From assembly GCA_031216915.1 (NCBI GenBank), contig CM062296.1, positions 148,167,340 to 148,231,339 on the forward strand: a DNA stretch of 64,000 nucleotides. The letters are read 5' to 3'. The first letter of the stretch is position 1. Every line of letters begins with the position of its first letter. Below the pieces are notes generated by a model that saw only the letters and a list, made by a program, of their open reading frames with translations, was not told where the DNA came from and ran no database searches. Source of the DNA: Pictodentalium vernedei (lineage: Eukaryota; Mollusca; Scaphopoda; Dentaliida; Dentaliidae). This document shows positions 1 through 12,038 of this stretch, piece by piece. Position numbers and translations under genes: made by a program.

Positions 1-1627
1 CTCGTCGAGCATTAAAATTTTTACTCATGATTTTGAATTTCTCCCTATTCAAACTGTTGACTAATTTTTCCAAACTGGTTGACATAAATTTATAACTATC
101 GATGAAACGTATCTCTCCGTGGATGGGACTCATTTTCTCAGCCAAACCATCGGCGACTCTCTTTGCATCGACGACTTTACATTTAGTGAATGGAATGTAT
201 TTTCCGTCGTTTTGCGCTATGCTGCTCAACTCCCCCTCGCTAACACCCATATTTATCACGAACAAGTGACTGTCGTAACCCGAGAGATTGTGAAACATCA
301 CCTGATAGAATTGAGCGTCTCGAAATCTTAAATTACATTTGTTGTGAGCAGCACCACGAAACAGAACTGTGTAGTAATCGTGATCTCTAACTTTTTTACT
401 ATTTTCAGACTGATTATCAAATAATTGTCTACAGATGTGACATTCTGCGGTTTCGTTGTATTCTCGCTGTTGCTCTGGCGTGATGATCACGTCTTTAGGT
501 TTTTTTTTTAAATTTGTCGTATAGCATTTGAATTTTCGATTCTAACTCTTCTACGAATCTTTTTGTCATCTGAACGTTTCGTGTAGAATGGACCCGACGA
601 TTCTCGATTGTTGAAAGAATATTTCACATAATAACAATAGCCCGAAGGTACGTGTTTCTGATATTTTTCAAAGTAACTCCTACGCTCGTCAGGCTGGCAA
701 TAATTGTTTTTCGTGGTGAAACATTCGAAATCGGCGTAGATGAAGAATGGCAGTTCCAGTCTTCTATTGTAATGACGAAAGTCCACGTTTAGGCATTTCG
801 ACGACAACGCCTTGCTTTTCACTGCAATATTCCCGATGACGCGTCAACGATTCTTGACAACGGAACGAATTCATGCAGTTGAGCCAAAAAAGTCTCTCAC
901 TATTATGTTTACTAATCTGTTTCGACAGTAAATAACTCATACTTTTAATCCAGGAATTATGTTGATTGTCACCTTCTGAAATTAATAACAAATTAACAAT
1001 CTTTTCTCTCTCTTTGTGTGAAGTAAGTCTGAGAGGATAGACTATTCTTTTTGTATCGTTTCCATCGTATCCCAAAATGTTCACGGCCACGGTAGGATTT
1101 AGCTTTTCGAAATCTCCGATGTCTTTCAACCGCGTTGGGAAAGACACTCCCGTCCAATCGAGATGTTTACAAGTCTTGGAGTACTTGGAAACTCTCTGAG
1201 CGTGCTTTTCTATGGGATACAAGGCCGATGTGATCGCCCATTTGAAACACTCGTTATCACCTTCATTTGTCACGTTGATCACGGCTTGTTTTTTTAAATA
1301 CGAAATAAGGTAATTTTATGTAGGAAGATGCTTACAAAGGATTGTGTCTACCCACGTGAATCTCGAGGTTCAATATCTTCTCGAACGTCCAATTACTTCC
1401 CTTGTTTTGAAAAGTAGCCATGGATTCCATCATCTTATTTTCATCACTTTATTAACGTCAACTAATTCGTCATCTCTGAACACAATCTCGTTTTTAGATC
1501 GGAAAAGGGCATCTCGTTCCAGGATCTTACCCGTTTTAGCGTCGACCTTTTTCATTAGACAATACAAGATCATTCTTATTTTTAAACCCTTACCCAGATG
1601 TTTTTGAATTACGTCCAACAATCTACC
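1..1627 (-). pseudogene. Protein-primed DNA polymerase B (Polinton type), second partial copy
   Basis: Decayed start of a Polinton/adintovirus family-B polymerase, which would replicate the element from a terminal protein primer. On the minus strand an ECFKWAITSAL block (about 1,250) leads to the exonuclease I motif YADFECF (about 740). An endonuclease-VII-like segment with C-x2-C and RGAAHNKCN follows, then the exonuclease II motif FHNLSGYDSHLF (about 290). The palm would lie left of the window edge. Frame breaks occur near 790 and 510. It joins the C-terminal end of another polymerase copy at about 1,627. The same domain order is present at 42,482-46,440. Family assignment is firm; the copy is non-functional. 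Confidence 0.85.
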
Positions 1628-2552
1628 CTTCACCCGTTCCATACTTCTCTTATCATCGTCAGCCGTCAACGCAATCTTATTGATTTCTTTAGTGTATATC
1701 TCATGCATTTCGCTTTGAATCGTAGCCACCTTTTTATACACTGTCAAATTTTCGAAAAGACAGTCTTTATACTCTTCGAAAGCGATGTTTTTATTTATCA
1801 CACACGCTTGAATGCCTTTACATCTCTTGATCCTTCGCCGTCAAGGAGATGAGCGTACAATGTAGGTCTCAAACCCACGAATTTGGTGATCTGTCTTCCA
1901 CCGCTCTCGTCTTTAAATTTACCCAACAACTTTTTATTGACACCCTTTGGAATCTTAGACGGGTGATCGTCGGGATAATTACTCGTGTCGAACCATTCAT
2001 TCATGCATGATGCTATGTCGCCATAGATGTCCCTAGTTTCTATTTCGTAAGCTAGACTGTCCGCGTCGGTGAACAATAGTTTAGCTTAAGAATAGAATTT
2101 CGCTTTGACGTAATCGTAGAGAAACTCATACGACAACTGCTTGCTACTGTCTAAGATGATCGCTCCTCCTAGATAACAGGGTTTATCGAACCTTAGATCC
2201 CTCTTTTGCATGTGCACGGCCACTAGATTTTCATCAAATATAGTTTTATGTTGATAACTGGGTTTCGCGATTAATTTTCTAGACTTCTCTTCAGACGTGA
2301 CGAGTTGAACGTTAGTTCTATTCCTAATGCTTTCCACAGATTTCCCATTCATGCATTTGTTCATGAGTTTGAAGAAATCTTTTTCGAAGTCGATCTCAAC
2401 CGCGTTGGGAAAGACACTCCCGACCAATCGAGATGTTTACAAGTCTCGGAGTACTTGGAAACTCTCTGGGCGTGTTTTTCTATGGGATACAAGGCTGATG
2501 TGATCGCCCATTTGAAACACTCGTTATCATCTTCATTTGTCACGTTGATCAC
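1620..2552 (-). pseudogene. Internally deleted DNA polymerase B: N-terminal block joined to palm and C-terminus
   Basis: On the minus strand the ECFKWAITSAL block (2,552-2,398) jumps directly to the palm. The exonuclease and motif A regions, roughly 2.5 kb in the copy at 42,482-46,440, are missing. Palm motif B is seen as DFFKLMNKCMNGK (about 2,390-2,340) and motif C as FTDADSLAYE (2,076-2,040), a variant of the usual DTDS. The conserved C-terminal stretch EINKIALTADDDKR ends at about 1,628. There the sequence fuses to a repeat of the pre-polymerase segment (MERVKGRLLDVI), restarting the gene. This looks like unequal recombination between two copies. A stop separates the 2,427-2,086 and 2,076-1,798 frames. 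Confidence 0.82.
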
Positions 2553-3450
2553 GGCTTGTTTTTTAAATATGAAATAAGGTAATTTTTTGTAGGAAGATGC
2601 TTACAAAGGATCGTGTCTATCCACGTGAATCTCGAGGTTCAATATCTTCTCGAACGTCCAATTACTTCCCTTGTTTTGAAAAGTAGCCATGGATTCCATC
2701 ATCTTGTTTTCATCACTTTATTAACGTCAACTAATTCGTCATCTCTGAACACAATCTCGTTTTTAGATCGAAAAAGGGTATCTCATTCCAGGATCTTACC
2801 CGTTTTAGCGTCGACCTTTTTCATTACACAATACAAGATCATTCTTATTTTTAAACCCTTACACAGATGTTTTCGAATTACGTCCAACACTCTACCCTTC
2901 ACCCGTTCCATTAACGATTCGGGATCGAGGTTTTTTACGAGACCGGGCCTTACGTCGAAAGTGTTAAACCATTCTTTAATGGCTTTGTCCCGTTCTATCA
3001 AAATCAATGGTCACTTCGACGCCCCGACCACGATATTCATTATAGCATCGATATCCTTGTTTTCATGCACTGCTCTCTTGATTGCATCCATGTTTTTTTT
3101 CTAACGAATCGTCATCTCGAACCGTGTCGCTTTTCATTTTTTTGCTATTCCCTTTCGAAACCTTCTGCTGCTCTACCACTTTTCGTTTAATGGCTTTGTT
3201 CTTCTTAGTTTTCTCCGCTATCTCATTTTTTCGCGATTCGAGTTGTTTTTGTCACTACTGCAGATCTTTCGTCCCTTCCCTTTCCGTCGAGCAAATGACT
3301 TATGCATTCGTCTTTTTTCATGTATTTGACACCTTTCAATTTCAACGACTGACGCACTTTGGCTTGTAAATTCACCAGTGATAGATCACAAGTCTCCTCG
3401 CGCATGGTTTCGATCAATGGTTCTTTGGTTTTGTAAGAGTTATAATTTTT
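2552..3450 (-). pseudogene. N-terminal extension of Polinton polymerase with SAP-like helices
   Basis: The upstream part of the polymerase reading region on the minus strand. At 3,417-3,223 a helical segment with KLKGVKYMKKDECISHLL resembles a SAP-type DNA-binding fold (inference from pattern). A Lys/Arg-rich linker follows, then a segment with LMERVKGRVLDVIRKHL (about 2,920) that recurs at 1,627 and 45,856. Frames are broken near 3,220, 3,010 and 2,700. The equivalent part of the element at 33,987-54,853 lies at 45,600-46,440 in the same order, which supports a single ancestral gene. Confidence 0.65.
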
Positions 3451-3749
3451 AATTCCTAGATTTCTACATTACTTTTTTTCAATTTGGATTTAGTAGAAAA
3501 ATACAGTTTTTTTCCACGATATACGTTTTTGTTTCTGGCATTTTTTTTTTTATTTAATATATAATATTTATTTTAATTTTTCAAAAATGTTTTTGTGAAT
3601 TGTTAAACTTCTTCTTATTATATATATATTTTTTTCTTTAATGACAACAAAATAGAAAAAAAAAAAACAGAAAAACGAGTACTACTTCATGATAAATACT
3701 TTAATAAGCTTTTCGAATTGAGATTTAAAATCTATCTATAATGAACTAA

Positions 3750-4200
3750 CTCTCTCTTTTTTATCCTATTTTTGCGTTTGTTATGGTCATGTTAACTTTA
3801 AAGCTATCCTTTTCCAGAGAGCTATCCTTTCCCCGCAGATTCACACTCTCGAACATTCGTTCTTCCCCGATGGCCAGGTTCAATTTGTCGACCGCTTCTT
3901 TAGAGACGTTCGGATATATATTACTCCCGTAGATTAGAGACAGATCGTCTGCATCAGAATTTTTTATATTTTCCTTGAGAATGGTTAATAGATTGTCCTG
4001 ACATTCGTACATTAAATCCAGGGCGGTCTCGTTCAATTTCAAAGGCAATGTATATTTGTCGTATTCCTTTCTCAATCCAGTCGTCTTCACGTCCTTCAAT
4101 TCGATGGCCTCGTGCGATTGTAGTCTATAAATTTGATTACTGTATTTCGAAAATCTCTCGACTCTCTTCAGTTTTAATAGGTACTGACGATGTCATGACT
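3750..4200 (-). pseudogene. Small Polinton-associated ORF of unknown function
   Basis: A 112-aa open frame (4,099-3,761) plus an out-of-frame N-terminal part reaching about 4,190. It carries LPLKLNETALDLMYECQDN and LSLIYGSNIYPN. A decayed relative with LPLKLNEIPLDLMYEYQDD occurs at the same relative place, just inside the terminal repeat, at 47,040-47,481. Conservation between two copies shows that this is a real gene of the element. I recognise no domain. It may be transcribed towards the polymerase in the same direction. Confidence 0.6.
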
Positions 4201-5385
4201 TAATTGTAAAAAATATTTTTTAATTTGTTTTTCTACCTCTTATTATATATGTAAAAATAACAACTTTTTTTAACAACTTTTTTTCTTTAATGACAAAAAC
4301 GGTTATTAAATTTTGTGAGTGTATTTTTTCTTTAATGATAATAATTGTTAATTGTAAAAATATTTTTTTGACAAACATTTTTTTTGTGATTTTCAAAAAA
4401 ATTTTGTGAATTGTTAAACTTTTTTATGATAATAATTATTAATTGTAAAATATTTTTATTTTTTTTTTTTTACTGTTTATTAAATATTTTTTGTCAAACA
4501 TTTTTTGGTGATTTTCAAAAAAGTTTTGTGAATTTTTTTTATGATAATAATTATTAATTGTAAAAATATTTATTTTTTTCTATTTCTTTTTATATATGTA
4601 AAAAATAACAACTTTTTTTTTACAAGTTTTTTTTAATGACAAAAACGGATATTAAATTTGGTGATGAAAATGGAATGAAGCCGATGCCACAAAGTCGCCG
4701 AATTTATTTATACGTGACGGACGTTTTTGAAAACATCATGACGTCACAGCGTTTTTTTTCGATGTTTTCATTTTTGCTTGGGGTTTGTCTTTGTTTCCTA
4801 TAGGATTACAGGTTAAAGTTAGAAAAAGTAGAAAATTAGTATAGAAAGTAATGGGAAAGAAACACAATAGGAATACATTAATCTGATTGGTCGATAATTC
4901 TGTTATTTCATTGGTCAAACAATTATTTTATCATCCGTCTCACAACTCGTGATATCTACATAATCGCAGCCCGGAGCGGGCCCACCTCACGCGTTTAGAT
5001 CTCACGAGCTATCTCTCTCTCCCTGCCAGATACCTCACTTTGTCATCGCTGGAGAATTCGGACCAACCGATAAATTCGCCTCTCGATTCGGACTCCGTTG
5101 TTTTCGTGGGAACTGACGTTGGATCGCTAGTCTTTCATCCGCGCCGATGGTGCCATTTTGGCGGTATTCTGTCGGAAGAAATCACCTAAATGGAGGGTCC
5201 GTGTTACCTCTGCGAAAAGGTGAATGTTTTCCCGAGATCGGTCGTGTCAGATTTACGAACCCACCAAAAAGTGAATTTTTAAGAAGGAGAATTTTTAGAG
5301 TTTGTCAAAATTACGTCGAACTTTTTAGCCAGCCCAACGTTAACCATTAGAGAAATCGAACGTCGAACCCACGACACCTCGTCTA
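4200..5385. repeat. AT-rich terminal segment of the left-edge Polinton
   Basis: AT-rich spacer (4,200-4,660), then sequence similar to the sub-terminal parts of two other elements. TTTTATCATCCGTCTCACAA (about 4,930) resembles 22,075-22,110 and 47,655-47,675, and GGACCAACCGATAAATTCGC (about 5,060) resembles 47,790-47,815. It should contain this element's right terminal inverted repeat. The exact end and target duplication could not be located because the partner repeat is outside the window; the border with the LINE lies between about 5,380 and 5,560. Confidence 0.5.
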
Positions 5386-5389
5386 CCGT

Positions 5390-6090
5390 CATCCACTGTA
5401 AGAATCAGGAAAAAGTGACGATGTGAACATGGACGTGTCGCGTCGAATAAATCCATACAATTCGATCGTGACGAACGCGATTTGCTCGAAAAAAAAACTA
5501 TGTTTTGGTGAGGTGCGATCGTGACAAAAAATTTGGTGAGCTCGTACTCTCCATTCTCCTCTACTGTTATTCATTGATGTTGAAAAGGGCGTCCCCATTA
5601 GATTCAGTCTTATCACAACCGAATACCTGGTGTTTGGAATTTAAATCACCCAAGAATATGCAGTGCTTGTATTTTTGGTAAAGAATTCAAATATCTTAAT
5701 GCTTACTGTTGCTTGTGGTTTGTTATATAATGTGATATGACGGCCACGTGTTTGTGGCCGAGTTCAATTTCAACTGCAATCACTTCACCATTGAGGTGGT
5801 CGCATAATATTGTTTTTTATTTAATCTCCTGTCTTATTAGCAGAGCGACGCCAGCAACTTTTTGAACGGGCGATCTCTTCTGATAATATCAAACCCACAT
5901 AACAAGAATTGTCTTTTTGGTTTAAGCCATGTTTCGCTAATTTCAATTATCCCGAGTTTTAAAAAAGGTGACATTTGCAAGTATTTCGGATTGACGCTTC
6001 AAGCGTTCCACTGGACTATTTTAAGTGTATCCATAAATGGTTTAGGAATAACTGTACTAAGTGTATTTAAGTTGATTTAAATTTGTAATA
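5390..6090 (-). pseudogene. Jockey-like LINE endonuclease (ORF2 N-terminus), broken
   Basis: The minus strand reads, across several frames, an APE-type endonuclease: KIVQWNA near 6,020, IIEISETWLKP near 5,940, FDIIRRDRP near 5,880 and GDLNSKHQVFG near 5,650. These match the order of motifs in Jockey/I-clade endonucleases. Many stops and frameshifts are present, and no reverse transcriptase follows because the neighbouring sequence to the left is Polinton DNA. It lies directly downstream of the zinc-knuckle ORF1 and belongs to the same element. Confidence 0.65.
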
Positions 6091-7872
6091 TAGTTACCTA
6101 CTGACAATTTGATGACGGCCGCTTCTAATAGCGTGTGGGATATTTATTTTTTATATAACTTATAGGCTGTTTTACTGATCTCTTTGCATACGTCTGAAAG
6201 CCTTGAGTCCATGTGTTTCTTTATTATGCTGAAAATAGAGCCAGCCATTAGGGTACACGTGAAATAAGGGGAGGATGAGTTATCGACTTTACTTACATTT
6301 AGAGCTTTAAGCTGAATGTTTGTTTGAAATTTTTTGAAGTGGCTACAACCCGGTAGTTGCTGGGGTGCTGATCCCCGCAATTGAGGCGTTCCAGATATGT
6401 GGCAATGCATGCCTTCGTGATGTGTTTGTCGCCGCATTTCATCCATCGTTGCTCCACGTGGCATTTGTGTGACAAGTGCCCAAATTTCTGACACTTGTGA
6501 CACTGAATGGGTTGCGGAAGAACACGATATTCCTCGGTTTCGTATTTTTTGACGTTGGTAATTACCCCTTTGCTTATCAGATATCATTTCGTTGTTCTAT
6601 TTGGGCATTTTACTTTAACCCTTTACCTAACATGAAAAGCAGACGACACTTGCAAAAAAAATTCTTGAATAAATAATTTTTTTCATTTTTTGTCGCAAAA
6701 ACATAGGTTATGACCCCTCGTTGGAACGAGCTCGACGAGCTCGTTCCAACGAGGGGTCATAACCTATGTTTTTGAGACAAAAAATGAAAATATTTTGAAA
6801 ATTAATTGGCGATTTTTGAGAATAGCGCTGGCCGGTTTTGGCCGTTACGTTGGGTAAAGGGTTAATGTTCCAAGTATGGTTGGCCGTGGCTTTGGAGATT
6901 AATCTCTGCCATGAGCATCCTGGAAGGGCTTTATCAATCGAGTTTTTTCCCGTTTTGGGGCGAACATGTGTGATTACGACACAGAGGTTTGGTTGTAGCT
7001 GGGTCTCTCTCTTGTAGTTTTTATTGGTCACCTTATGGGTCGTTTTGGCTTTTACTTCTTTGTCGGCGTACGTCAGGCTATCGGTTCGGCTAGCTGTCGC
7101 TGTCGCAGTTGCATTCAAGATTTCCGGTGATGTAGGCTCCATTGTGTGAACAGACCCCCCCCCCCCCCCCCCACCCCCACCCCCATTTCTTGGTGTGACC
7201 ATTGAGTCCTTTTCAGTAGCGGTACTCAGTTAATTTTGGTAGTTAGTTTTTGTCTTCTTGACATACCTATCGGTAGTCGTACAGAAATCAACTTCGTCTT
7301 CGACCTCCACGGTTTCATCGTTTTCATGGAACTCATTGGAGAGTTTCATTTTCGACCGATTTTGGTTTGGCGATTTGTTTCCGTCGCTGCGATTTGGCGA
7401 GTTTAGTTGAATTTTTATCTAACTGAATTTCAACTGCGTCAGCGGTGGAAGCTGCGGCGGTGTTGGCAGCTTCTTCCACTATGGCACGCAGCCAGTTATC
7501 CTCGCTGGGAGTAATTATATCTGAACTTTGGCTAGGTATCCCCCAGTGAGCAGGCGGATGCAGGTCTTCTCAATTCTGTGGCGACTTCAACAAATGGTGA
7601 ACCAGGATTACCTGATTTGGACCTCAGAACTGCCTTTTCCAATTCCATTCTCAATTTGGCCTTTTCGTTATCTGCCTGCCGCTTCTGGGCCTGATGCTCC
7701 GACCGCAAACCATCTATTGTTTCATTCAGTCTGGCAATTTCCCTCTGGAAGCCTGACCAGAAATCATCGACATCATCAGTACCATGTCAGAGTTAGTGGC
7801 ATTTCCACTGTTGCTTATACTGCCAGAATTAAGGACAGAATTGTTTACCCGAGCTTGACTTTCTTTATCCAT
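6090..7872 (-). pseudogene. Jockey-like LINE ORF1 (Gag-like, zinc knuckles), interrupted by a MITE
   Basis: RNA-binding Gag-like protein of a non-LTR retrotransposon. The probable start is the ATG at 7,872 (minus strand). A coiled-coil-like stretch (RLNETIDGLRSEHQAQKRQ) lies near 7,730. The C-terminal CCHC knuckle CHKCQKFGHLSHKC (about 6,510-6,470) has ideal C-x2-C-x4-H-x4-C spacing and is followed by degenerate knuckles containing KCGDKHITKAC and NCGDQHPSNY. Frameshifts lie near 7,790, 7,550 and 6,560, and a poly(C) run of 18 lies at 7,155-7,172. The reading frame resumes on both sides of the palindromic insert at 6,619-6,861, dating that insert after the LINE. Confidence 0.75.
6619..6861. 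mobile_element. Palindromic MITE with TTAA target duplication (piggyBac-like ends)
   Basis: 243 bp flanked by TTAA on both sides (6,615-6,618 and 6,862-6,865). Its ends are CCCTTTACCTAAC and GTTGGGTAAAGGG. The inner half is a nearly perfect hairpin centred at about 6,734, with arms holding CATAGGTTATGACCCCTCG. TTAA duplication plus CCCTTT-type ends is what piggyBac-superfamily elements leave, so a non-autonomous piggyBac relative is inferred. It has no coding capacity. Confidence 0.8.
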
Positions 7873-8560
7873 TGTTTATTTGTAAATAGTTCTTAAATAT
7901 ATTATTAGGTTATTAGATAATTTAATTTAATTGGATTGACTTAAAAATTAGTTTTAGCGGAAAACTGCAGATATAAATAATGAAAAAAACGTAAACACTT
8001 ACAGTGATACACAAAGATACACAGAAATAGTGCAAATAGCAATAAGGTTGTTCAACTTCCCGAATGCAATGGTTTGCGAGTTGTCGGTATTAATTAAAAC
8101 ACTTCCTCATGCTTAATTAATAGTTTTTAAAGGAATACAAGAAAAACAGAAAAAACAAATGAATAGCTTGAGTGACAGGACATAATGTCATTTTACATAT
8201 CCGACAAACAGAACACTCATTATTCAATCAAAACTAGCACAGTTTATTGGAGAAACACAAATTGAAACTGGTGTGAAATTTGTGCTAGTCTGAGCAGTTA
8301 TATGAAACAAACTATACCTAATTAACAATGATCTGTGCCGGTACAGTGAGAACAAATTTCAGTTTTATGTTTACAGCATGTCGGCATTCCGAGAATAAAC
8401 CCATATAATTTGGAAGCATTTACAGATGGAAGAAGCCAGCGTACCCTTAAACAAACAAATTACGCTTGCTTCCTCCATACGTTAATGGTTCATCATAATA
8501 TAACCCAGGTTGTTGTTTAACCCAAGTGAACAAATATCACAAGAGATTGCACCAGATGTG
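7873..8560. other. Non-coding stretch, nothing recognised
   Basis: AT-rich sequence upstream of the LINE ORF1 start. The first part may be the LINE 5' untranslated region. I see no conserved coding frame or clear repeat. Confidence 0.4.
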
Positions 8561-8795
8561 AAGAAAGGTATTAACCCACATGTATTAAGTTGATGGATGG
8601 GCCGTGTTGGATGGGCAAACAAACATTGCTGAAAAGTTGACAAAGTAAGGGCAGTAACTCAGGTGAGAACTCGTACAACGTGTGGCGGAAAAAGGTCGTC
8701 CCAAGGATATCACATACCGAATTTCATTGAATTCCATCCACTCACTGCAGAGCTGTGGATCCGAACGATAAGACATGCAGACGGACTGACGAACG

Positions 8796-8826
8796 GTCGG
8801 ACGGACGGACGGACGGACGGACGGAC
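8796..8826. repeat. (GGAC)n microsatellite
   Basis: About seven GGAC units end a moderately repetitive-looking stretch (8,570-8,826) that contains GGGCAGTAACTC. A run of C follows at 8,858-8,868. Open frames across it on both strands are repeat artefacts. Confidence 0.8.
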
Positions 8827-8869
8827 GTATGTAATCCAGTATAAGCCCCCCTTCCCTCCCCCCCCCCCA

Positions 8870-9733
8870 TATGCACATTTACTTTTTATTTATAAACACC
8901 AAGATGGGGGGTGGGGTGATTATTTTATATAGTTTGTGTAATATAGTAGAAAAGATACCCAGGCGTGCCTAATTCGCTAGAGCCATGGGAGTGTTGTTAC
9001 ATGTGATACTTGTTAACCATGCATCTATACATTCAGGGAAGTGTGCTCCCTCGTAATTCCAGTTTTACCTCCCCCATCCCCACCGGCTGTCGAGCATCTA
9101 ACATTTGGGATGGCCGCTGTACCTCCTTCCCCCACCCCCTGGAGCGAGAATGAGAAATGTTTGCAACTGCTACCTGTGAATTTCCAACTGGGAGGAGATC
9201 CGAATGCACCCTCTCCCCATTGTGTTCGAAATATATAACTTTCGGACACTGTAGTTAGAGATCTTCTCTTTGTGTTCTAAAGGTGAAAAAACCTTCTATT
9301 TTTTTTGTTTATTTTTTTTTGTTTATTGGTTTACTTTACGGTATACATAATACAGAAAGTGTACATTAAACACATTTAAAATAGTAATAAAAATAATAAA
9401 TAAATAACAATTGCGTTTGTGAACAAATACAAAAATAGTGTATACTGTTGGGAGATGGAATAGCCAGATTGGCTGTCTACTTATCATCCCACTGTTAGCT
9501 ATACAGTATCAGCTTGTGTCAGACCAACAATAAGAAATATAAACTAACAGATAGTTATTTGCATGCACTATGTGTACTTATATATAACTAGTTATCCTGT
9601 CGACTTTTCCGTGGTTGCTTCCAATGTGGGCATTGTCTTTTGCATTATTAATGATTGTGATCTGAGAAGTGAGCAGCCCACATCGGAAGCTGATGACAGG
9701 ACCCAGAGTCAGAGAGCGAAAACTATTTTTTAT

Positions 9734-9735
<2 letters not shown>
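8870..9735. other. Non-coding stretch with low-complexity patches
   Basis: Pyrimidine-rich stretch at 9,060-9,145 and AT-rich stretch at 9,295-9,420. Short opposing frames at 9,025-9,249 have no recognisable domain. Possibly 3' untranslated sequence of old retroelements. Confidence 0.35.
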
Positions 9736-9736
<1 letters not shown>

Positions 9737-9807
<71 letters not shown>

Positions 9808-9808
9808 G
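9737..9808. repeat. (ATT)n microsatellite
   Basis: About 23 consecutive ATT units. Similar arrays occur at 14,576-14,627 and 28,022-28,084; the first of these directly follows a LINE 3' end, so these arrays may be LINE tails. Confidence 0.9.
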
Positions 9809-9859
9809 TTATTTATTTTTATTTTTTCTCTAGCCAGATCAGAATGTGTAAGTAAATTG

Positions 9860-10180
9860 AGGTTGTGGAAAAGCCAAATTCCCGAGCTATTAATACCACA
9901 TAATTAGAAAGGACGAAAGGACAGATTAAGTACCTGAGCAATCTACGCAATGTGGGTTATTACAGTTTACATTAGCATCATACGAGCTTAGCAATTTTTT
10001 ATCAGCTCCTTCCTAAATGTGTCTCTAAGTGGGATATTGCGCAGTCTTTCATCCAGTATATTCCAAATTTTCGGGTAAGCGAATGTTGGGAGGGCATTTA
10101 GAGATCTTGTTCGAGACCTTTCTTCAAGAAACATGCCAGATTGTCTGGTGGATCTTCCACTTCCATTTTCCACAGCACTG
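9860..10180 (-). pseudogene. LINE reverse transcriptase C-terminal fragment
   Basis: The minus strand at 10,173-9,988 includes FAYPKIWNILDERLRNIPL followed by FRKELIKNC. This is the usual closing pattern of CR1/L2-like LINE ORF2 (aromatic, xxWN-LP, then FK-x-L). A short tail without an open frame follows. No start and no catalytic part are present; it is a 5'-truncated copy. Confidence 0.5.
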
Positions 10181-10285
10181 AACTAATTATCTATTGAAAG
10201 CAACAAGACGACATCTGCACTACTCTGCAGCGCCTTGTGGTCTTGTCGTTTTGTGTTAAGTGCTGTATTTCAAAAGAAAACTTAC

Positions 10286-10512
10286 TGTTGCTTGTATACA
10301 CAATTACAAACACACTAGACAAGCATGCTATGCCACCAATCAGCATGCCAGATACAAGGAGCAATTTTCTTCTTGTGCGATTCATTAATACCAGTAAAAG
10401 TGCGTTTGCAGGTATATCAATCAGTGATGCAAGAGCAAAGTCAACGTAAACGTCTCCAGATATATTTCCAGAATTAAGGGCAAATCCATAGTAGGCAATT
10501 GAAACTACAGCC
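10286..10512 (-). CDS. SLC22-like organic ion transporter, internal exon
   Basis: A 227-nt exon bounded on the minus strand by an AG acceptor (TTTTTGACAG before 10,512) and a GTAAGT donor after 10,286. It encodes the membrane segments beginning YYGFALNSGNISGDVY, then IDIPANALLL and NRTRRKLLLVSGML, which match the mid-C-terminal transmembrane region of organic cation/carnitine transporters (major facilitator family, plasma membrane). The frame is open throughout. Its first base completes the Trp codon begun by the exon at 13,137-13,344, so the two exons are in phase. Further exons were not found in the window. The flanking intron carries a SINE. Confidence 0.82.
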
Positions 10513-10519
10513 CTGTCAA

Positions 10520-12030
10520 AAATAAATTAATTGAAATAGTTGAGCGGAATAGTTTCATTGTGTTATAAAACATATCAATAGTCAAAATTACCTGCTTCGT
10601 AAATTGGGTCAAATAAGTCCTTAGATTTGTATAAGTTTTTTTAAGGAAAAATATATTGGACACAACAGCGCCACCTACCATAATGGCAATATCTTGTGAT
10701 CGCGCATCACACGAGAACCATCACTTCGATTCCCTATTCTGTTTTACGTTTAGCCATTCGATGATCTCAACACAACTTTATTACACGCCTGTTCTATGAT
10801 ATCCCCATCTACAGCAACACTAAACTATGCGGAAAGGGAAAATCCGTTCCGCACACATTTGCCGAACGGAAATCGTTGACGGACTATTTTTAAATAGAAG
10901 AGACATTTCACTGGAATTTTCTACAAATCGTGCATCGCAATTTGAATCTCTAGCGATAGCTAAAAATAGTAACACGGGTTCCTCTCGCAAATTTGTTTGG
11001 CAAAAAAGGTGTTATTTTTGTTGATATTTTGTCACCTGAGTTTCAATGTGCTCTTTGTGCCTTTTGACACATAGGACACATTGGAATTCAGGGAACGAGT
11101 TGTCAGATGAATTGTTCAGTGTCCAGCGACCTTTCCTTTTATCTTTTCGCGCGAGCAGTCGTGTCATATCGATTAAACCATTTACAAGCGCATGTCGTTC
11201 TGTTTATGTATTGCTAAAATGTCAGCCATTAACGTCACTATCCAGTCTGCGCGCTATCCCGAGATGGTGTGAAGTCAATAAACGTAGAATCCCCCACCAA
11301 ACTCATGTCGATCAGGTGTAATGGCATGGAAGCTGTTACGAAACATCATTGTGTTCACCCAGCGCGAAAACTAGTTACAAGAAATCAACTTTCCGATCTT
11401 AGCACTTTTTTGTCAATAATAATTGAAATATGTTATAAATATTCGTTTGGTATTGCCAGGAAAAATGTACACCAAATCAATATATTCTTTTTCAAAGGCA
11501 GAGAGTGATCACTACATTTGTTATTGTCTTGAAATTATATGTCAAACTATATTCTTCAAAAAAGTGATAGGTAATTGCTGAGCGTCTGAAAAATGAAAAC
11601 CTTCAAACAATGTTGTTGTTGTTAACACTCGTTATTTGTAGTAAGTACATCCTTCCCAAAGATGGCGACGGTTGAAATACTTTTCGATATGTGAAGCGAT
11701 AGCTTTTTAACATAACCTTGGGCGTCTGTTATAAATGAGCAGGGTTCTAAACTTTTGCATAACAAAGGTATGCCGGGGAAAATTCGGATCATCCCTCTTA
11801 CACTCATTTATTTTCAACACGTGCTATGAAAACCTTCCCAGTCGGGTAAGATCTATGACAAAAGAGTCTAAATTTCAATTAAAACTACTACACAGGAAAT
11901 GGGCTTATTGTACAAAAAACATTTATTAATTTGATAATTTAAAAAAGAAGATATTCCATCAATGGCAAGCTACAGCAGAGTTGCCGTGGACCTGGTCGTA
12001 ATCCACGCATGGGCGTCGAGGTCCACGCAT
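10520..12030. other. Intron sequence of the SLC22-like gene
   Basis: Lies between the two transporter exons. Short frames on both strands show no domain. No repeat was recognised before the hairpin at 12,039. Confidence 0.5.
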
Positions 12031-12038
12031 ACGTTTAC

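Noticed and set aside
1344..3104. Plus-strand frames with a repeated MSTHVNLEVQ-type start
   Set aside because: Antisense of the duplicated polymerase segments.
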